From Opitutales bacterium (GTDB taxonomy: Bacteria > Verrucomicrobiota > Verrucomicrobiia > Opitutales > T3Sed10-336): a stretch of DNA of 64,000 bases. The stretch is taken from contig SLTG01000102.1 in the NCBI GenBank assembly GCA_007130045.1, forward strand, positions 1 to 64,000. Reading direction: 5' to 3'. The first letter of the stretch is position 1, and each line of letters opens with the position of its first letter. Both the position numbers and the translations under genes were made by a program. The notes beneath the pieces were generated by a model that saw only the letters and a list, made by a program, of their open reading frames with translations, searched no databases and was not told the DNA's origin. Below, in pieces: positions 61,249-64,000 of the stretch.

Positions 61249-62636
61249 CCCTCCCGAAAGTCGGCGGGCTCGAGACCATGGTTCTTGAGCAGGCGGTAGA
61301 GCGTTCCCCGTGGAAGTTTGGCGTCGCGGGCGGCGCGGGAGACGTCACCCTCCGTTTCGACCAGGAGCTGGGTGAGGTATTCGCGTTCGAATGACGTGAC
61401 GCGGCGTTCGCGTTGGGCGAAAAAACCTCCGTCGGCCGAAGATGGAAGGCGCCCGGCGGCGGCCACAATCTGATCCGGCAGGTCTTCAGGCAGGATTGTT
61501 TCGTGGCGCACCATTGCAAGTGTCCGTTTCAGGACGTTCTGGAGTTCACGGACGTTGCCCGGCCACGAGTAGCAGGAAAGGACTTCGAGCGCTTCCGGGC
61601 TGAGTTCGGCGTGCTCCCTCCCCATTTCCGTCGCGTAACGGGCCAGGAGGGTTTCAGCGAGCAGCGGAATATCGCCGTCCCGCTCGCGCAAAGGCGGAAG
61701 GTCGATCCGGGCGACATTGATGCGGTAATACAGGTCCATCCGAAAGCGGCCGGCTTTCACTTCGGCTTCCAGGTCCAGGGAAGTGGCGGCGACCACACGC
61801 ACGTCCACGTCGATCTCGCGGTTGCCGCCGATCCGGCGAATCCGTCGTTCCTGCAGAGCTCGCAGCAGCTTGGCTTGAAGGTTCAGCGAAAGCTGCCCGA
61901 TTTCATCGAGAAAGAAGGTGCCCTCATGGGCGTATTCGAGGAGTCCGAGGTTCCGGGCTTGCGCGCCGGTAAAGGCCCCTTTTTCGTGGCCGAAGAACTC
62001 GCTCTCCATGAGTTCTTCCGGGATCGCGCCGCAATCCACCGGAACGAATGGTCCGTCCCGCCGCGGACTCCGTTGATGAATGCTGCGGGCAACCAGTTCC
62101 TTTCCGGTTCCGGTCTCGCCGATGACCATGACATCGACATTCGGCTCCGCGACACGCTCCACCGTCTGAAAGATCTCGCGCATGGCGGAGCTTTTTCCCA
62201 GCATGTCGCCAAAGGAATAAGAACGTTCGAGTTGGCGGCGAAGCAGTTGATTTTCCTCCTTCAACCGGAGCTGGTCGATAAGCCGTTGCACGGTCGCCAG
62301 CAGGTCGTCGGGATGGAAAGGTTTGGTGATGTAATCGGCTGCGCCGAGTTTCATCGTTTCAACGGCGGTTTCGACCGTCGGGTAGGCCGTCAGGACGAGG
62401 ACGGGAATATTCGGATCGAGTTCGCGGGCGATGCGCAACAGATCAACCCCGTCCATTCCCGGCATGCGGACGTCGGTGAGCAACATGTCGAAGCCCTCGT
62501 CCTTCAGACGTTCCGCCGCGCGGCGCGGGTCGGACTCCACTTCCGTCTCCACGCCTGAAAGCACGTCGATGGTGTCCTCGCACACTTCGAGCATGCCGTC
62601 TTCGTCATCGACGATCAATATCCTTATTTTTCTCAT
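61245..62636 (-). CDS. NtrC-family sigma-54-dependent response regulator
   Basis: A 463-residue regulator. The receiver domain (1-120) has the acidic pocket VDDEDG and the phosphoacceptor Asp55 in LLTDVRMPG, with [10 protein letters not shown] and YITKPF after it. The AAA+ domain (about 140-380) shows [29 protein letters not shown] (the GAFTGA loop that contacts sigma-54), LDEIGQLSL and [12 protein letters not shown]. The C-terminal Fis-type HTH reads [22 protein letters not shown]. It pairs with the histidine kinase upstream (four-base ATGA overlap). The signal and targets are unknown. Its stop lies inside the 250-bp element. Confidence 0.9.
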   Translation of the reverse strand: MRKIRILIVDDEDGMLEVCEDTIDVLSGVETEVESDPRRAAERLKDEGFDMLLTDVRMPGMDGVDLLRIARELDPNIPVLVLTAYPTVETAVETMKLGAADYITKPFHPDDLLATVQRLIDQLRLKEENQLLRRQLERSYSFGDMLGKSSAMREIFQTVERVAEPNVDVMVIGETGTGKELVARSIHQRSPRRDGPFVPVDCGAIPEELMESEFFGHEKGAFTGAQARNLGLLEYAHEGTFFLDEIGQLSLNLQAKLLRALQERRIRRIGGNREIDVDVRVVAATSLDLEAEVKAGRFRMDLYYRINVARIDLPPLRERDGDIPLLAETLLARYATEMGREHAELSPEALEVLSCYSWPGNVRELQNVLKRTLAMVRHETILPEDLPDQIVAAAGRLPSSADGGFFAQRERRVTSFEREYLTQLLVETEGDVSRAARDAKLPRGTLYRLLKNHGLEPADFREG

Positions 62637-64000
62637 GCTCTTTGTTCGTTCCCGGCTGTTCGACGTTCGATCCCGTGGCCGGTCCGGTGCTTGTCGATGG
62701 GTTGTTGATCGTTGTTTGGCAGCTTGACGACGAAGCGCGCGCCGCCTCCGGGAGAGTCCATGATGACGATTTCGCCGCCCTGACTGCGCAGTAGCCCCTG
62801 GCAGATCGACAACCCGAGCCCCGTGCCGCTTCCTTCCGGTTTGGTCGTATAAAAGGGTTCGAAGACACGTTCGCGAAATTCGGGTGAAATGCCGCCGCCG
62901 GTATCGTCCACGGCGATCGAGAGCATCGATGCGTTTCCTCCGTTGTCGGTCGCCGGAAGCGTTTCCGGGGCGAGGACGGAGATGGTGAGACGTCCGCCGT
63001 CGGGCATTGCCTGAATCGCGTTGATAAAAAGATTGAGAAAAACCTGTTCCATTTCGGAAGCGTTGGCGATGACCGTCAACGGTTCGTCGGAAAACTTTTC
63101 CTCGATCACAATCTCACGGTTGCGCGCACGGTCTTCGATAATGGCTAAAGACTTCCGTATCGACAGGCGCAGGTCAATCGGGCCGCGGGTGGTGGGCGAC
63201 GGCCGGGAGTACGAAAGCAGGCCCTGGGCGATCCGCGCCACCCGGTCGGAAAGTTCGACGGTTTTGGCGAGTTCCTGCGCGATTTTGTCCGACATCTCCC
63301 CGCGACGGTTCTTCAACAGCAGATTGGCCTTGGCGCTGATGATCGCGATCGGATTGTTCACTTCGTGGGCGACCTGGCCCGCGAGTTCCCCGACAGCCGC
63401 CAACTGTCCCGCCCGCATCATTCGTTCGTGGGTGCTCTTCCGGGCGGTAATGTCGTGCGCGAGCTGGACGATTCGGTTCAGTTCACCGCGCACGTCATGA
63501 ATGGGAGCGCTCGTAATCTGAAAAACCTGCCTGCCCCGGCCGTTCGGTGGACGCTCCAGCTCGGCCACTTCCATCTGATTCTTGCGCATGCATTCTTCCG
63601 CCGGACAGCCGATGCCTGGAAATTCAGGAAAAATCCGGCAGGTCGTGCCGCCCGCCCCGAACCAGGCCTTCCATCGGTCATTCGTCCATTCCGGTACCAG
63701 ACCGGGGGTCAACACCCGCATTCCCGTGCTGGTGCTTTCCAGCGCCTGCTCAAGCAACCTCCGATCCGCCAGCGCCCGTTCGGCAAGCGACGTCAGCCGG
63801 CGTTCATTCCGCCGCAAGCGCTCGGCCAGTGTCGTGACAAAGTAGGCTCCCAGAAAGAGAACGGCGGCGTGTACGGTGACCGCCGACAGCGTGAAGGACA
63901 TTTGCAATCCGGTCTCGTCCCCGCCGGGGTGCGGAATCAGGTGAAGAGAATAATGCGGAATAATGCCGAACCCCTCGCCAAGTCCCACAAGGAAGAACAA
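62633..64000 (-). CDS. Sensor histidine kinase, partial (5' end beyond window)
   Basis: At least 455 residues, with the N-terminus cut by the window edge. The visible part begins with the end of a membrane segment (LSAVTVHAAVLFLGAYFVTTL), then a coiled helix, a PAS-like domain (about 90-185) with three cysteines in RIFPEFPGIGCPAEECM, and the HisKA/HATPase core: phosphoacceptor His in LAGQVAHEVNNPIAI, N box LFINAIQAM, DDTGGGISPEFRERVFEPFYTT and GTGLGLSICQGLL. The cysteine cluster in the PAS region is unusual and might sense redox or metal state. It precedes the NtrC-type regulator with a four-base overlap. Confidence 0.9.
   Translation of the reverse strand: MFFLVGLGEGFGIIPHYSLHLIPHPGGDETGLQMSFTLSAVTVHAAVLFLGAYFVTTLAERLRRNERRLTSLAERALADRRLLEQALESTSTGMRVLTPGLVPEWTNDRWKAWFGAGGTTCRIFPEFPGIGCPAEECMRKNQMEVAELERPPNGRGRQVFQITSAPIHDVRGELNRIVQLAHDITARKSTHERMMRAGQLAAVGELAGQVAHEVNNPIAIISAKANLLLKNRRGEMSDKIAQELAKTVELSDRVARIAQGLLSYSRPSPTTRGPIDLRLSIRKSLAIIEDRARNREIVIEEKFSDEPLTVIANASEMEQVFLNLFINAIQAMPDGGRLTISVLAPETLPATDNGGNASMLSIAVDDTGGGISPEFRERVFEPFYTTKPEGSGTGLGLSICQGLLRSQGGEIVIMDSPGGGARFVVKLPNNDQQPIDKHRTGHGIERRTAGNEQRA

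Noticed and set aside
1-64000. CRISPR arrays or prophage
   Set aside because: No regularly spaced repeat-spacer units and no phage structural genes are visible anywhere in the window.

Overview
The window is chromosomal DNA of a GC-rich, aerobic, Gram-negative-type bacterium, most likely a member of the PVC superphylum (Verrucomicrobiota or a close relative). I infer this from a DUF4914 protein, the mix of polysaccharide lyase, heparinase and formylglycine-enzyme genes, an outer-membrane porin, a Tol/Exb-type motor, oxygen-dependent heme synthesis (hemF plus an FAD protoporphyrinogen oxidase), and an IS66 end that cuts a gene with a C-terminus common in such genomes. No rRNA or other decisive marker is present, so the phylum is an inference.

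Layout. 1-12 kb is accessory and partly decayed: an IS66 right end inside a broken gene; an ArsR-controlled operon (flavin disulfide reductase, ArsR, SLAC1/TDT channel) with a promoter and operator candidate; a glycosidase C-terminal remnant; a frameshifted PL14-like lyase on an AT-rich segment between 15-bp direct repeats; an intact PafA-type phosphatase; an intact heparinase-like lyase; a 131-bp MITE; a histone-H1-like protein; a sulfatase-like scrap; and a porin. 12-20.5 kb holds a hypothetical gene, a structured leader, DAHP synthase, and a full hydrogenase maturation set hypA-B-F-C-D-E on the minus strand, with no hydrogenase subunits in view. 20.6-30.2 kb has a second MITE copy, a YheT-type hydrolase, a formylglycine-generating enzyme, a DinG helicase, an acyl-activating ligase convergent with a chorismatase, a second copy of the structured leader, and a large DUF4914 protein. 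30-41.5 kb is housekeeping: an ExbB/TolQ-ExbD/TolR-TonB/TolA motor, a PfkB kinase, tmk, holB, a TPR protein, glutamate dehydrogenase, and hemF-hemE-PPOX. 41.5-42.8 kb is gene-poor, with hairpins and phased repeats beside a tRNA-Arg(CCU). 42.8-53.8 kb carries a carbon-nitrogen hydrolase, a nuclease-helicase fusion, pyrR-pyrB-pyrC, a CPBP protease, a DUF805-TerB-J-domain fusion, two Hsp20s and a DUF151-PDZ protein. 53.9-57.8 kb is a sulfur oxidation operon on the minus strand (cytochrome c, flavocytochrome c sulfide dehydrogenase flavoprotein, YeeE/YedE transporter, fused SoxYZ). 57.8-64 kb has an FAD monooxygenase, a B12-binding radical SAM protein, a 250-bp hairpin element, and an NtrC-type two-component pair cut by the right edge.

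Taken together, the genes suggest a heterotroph that degrades sulfated or uronic polysaccharides (several of those genes now decaying) and may gain extra energy from reduced sulfur and possibly hydrogen. The most unusual signal is a two-hairpin element with a conserved linker, found in front of both aroG and the DUF4914 gene, with a third diverged hairpin in the gene-poor region. It looks like an undescribed cis-regulatory RNA or attenuator family.
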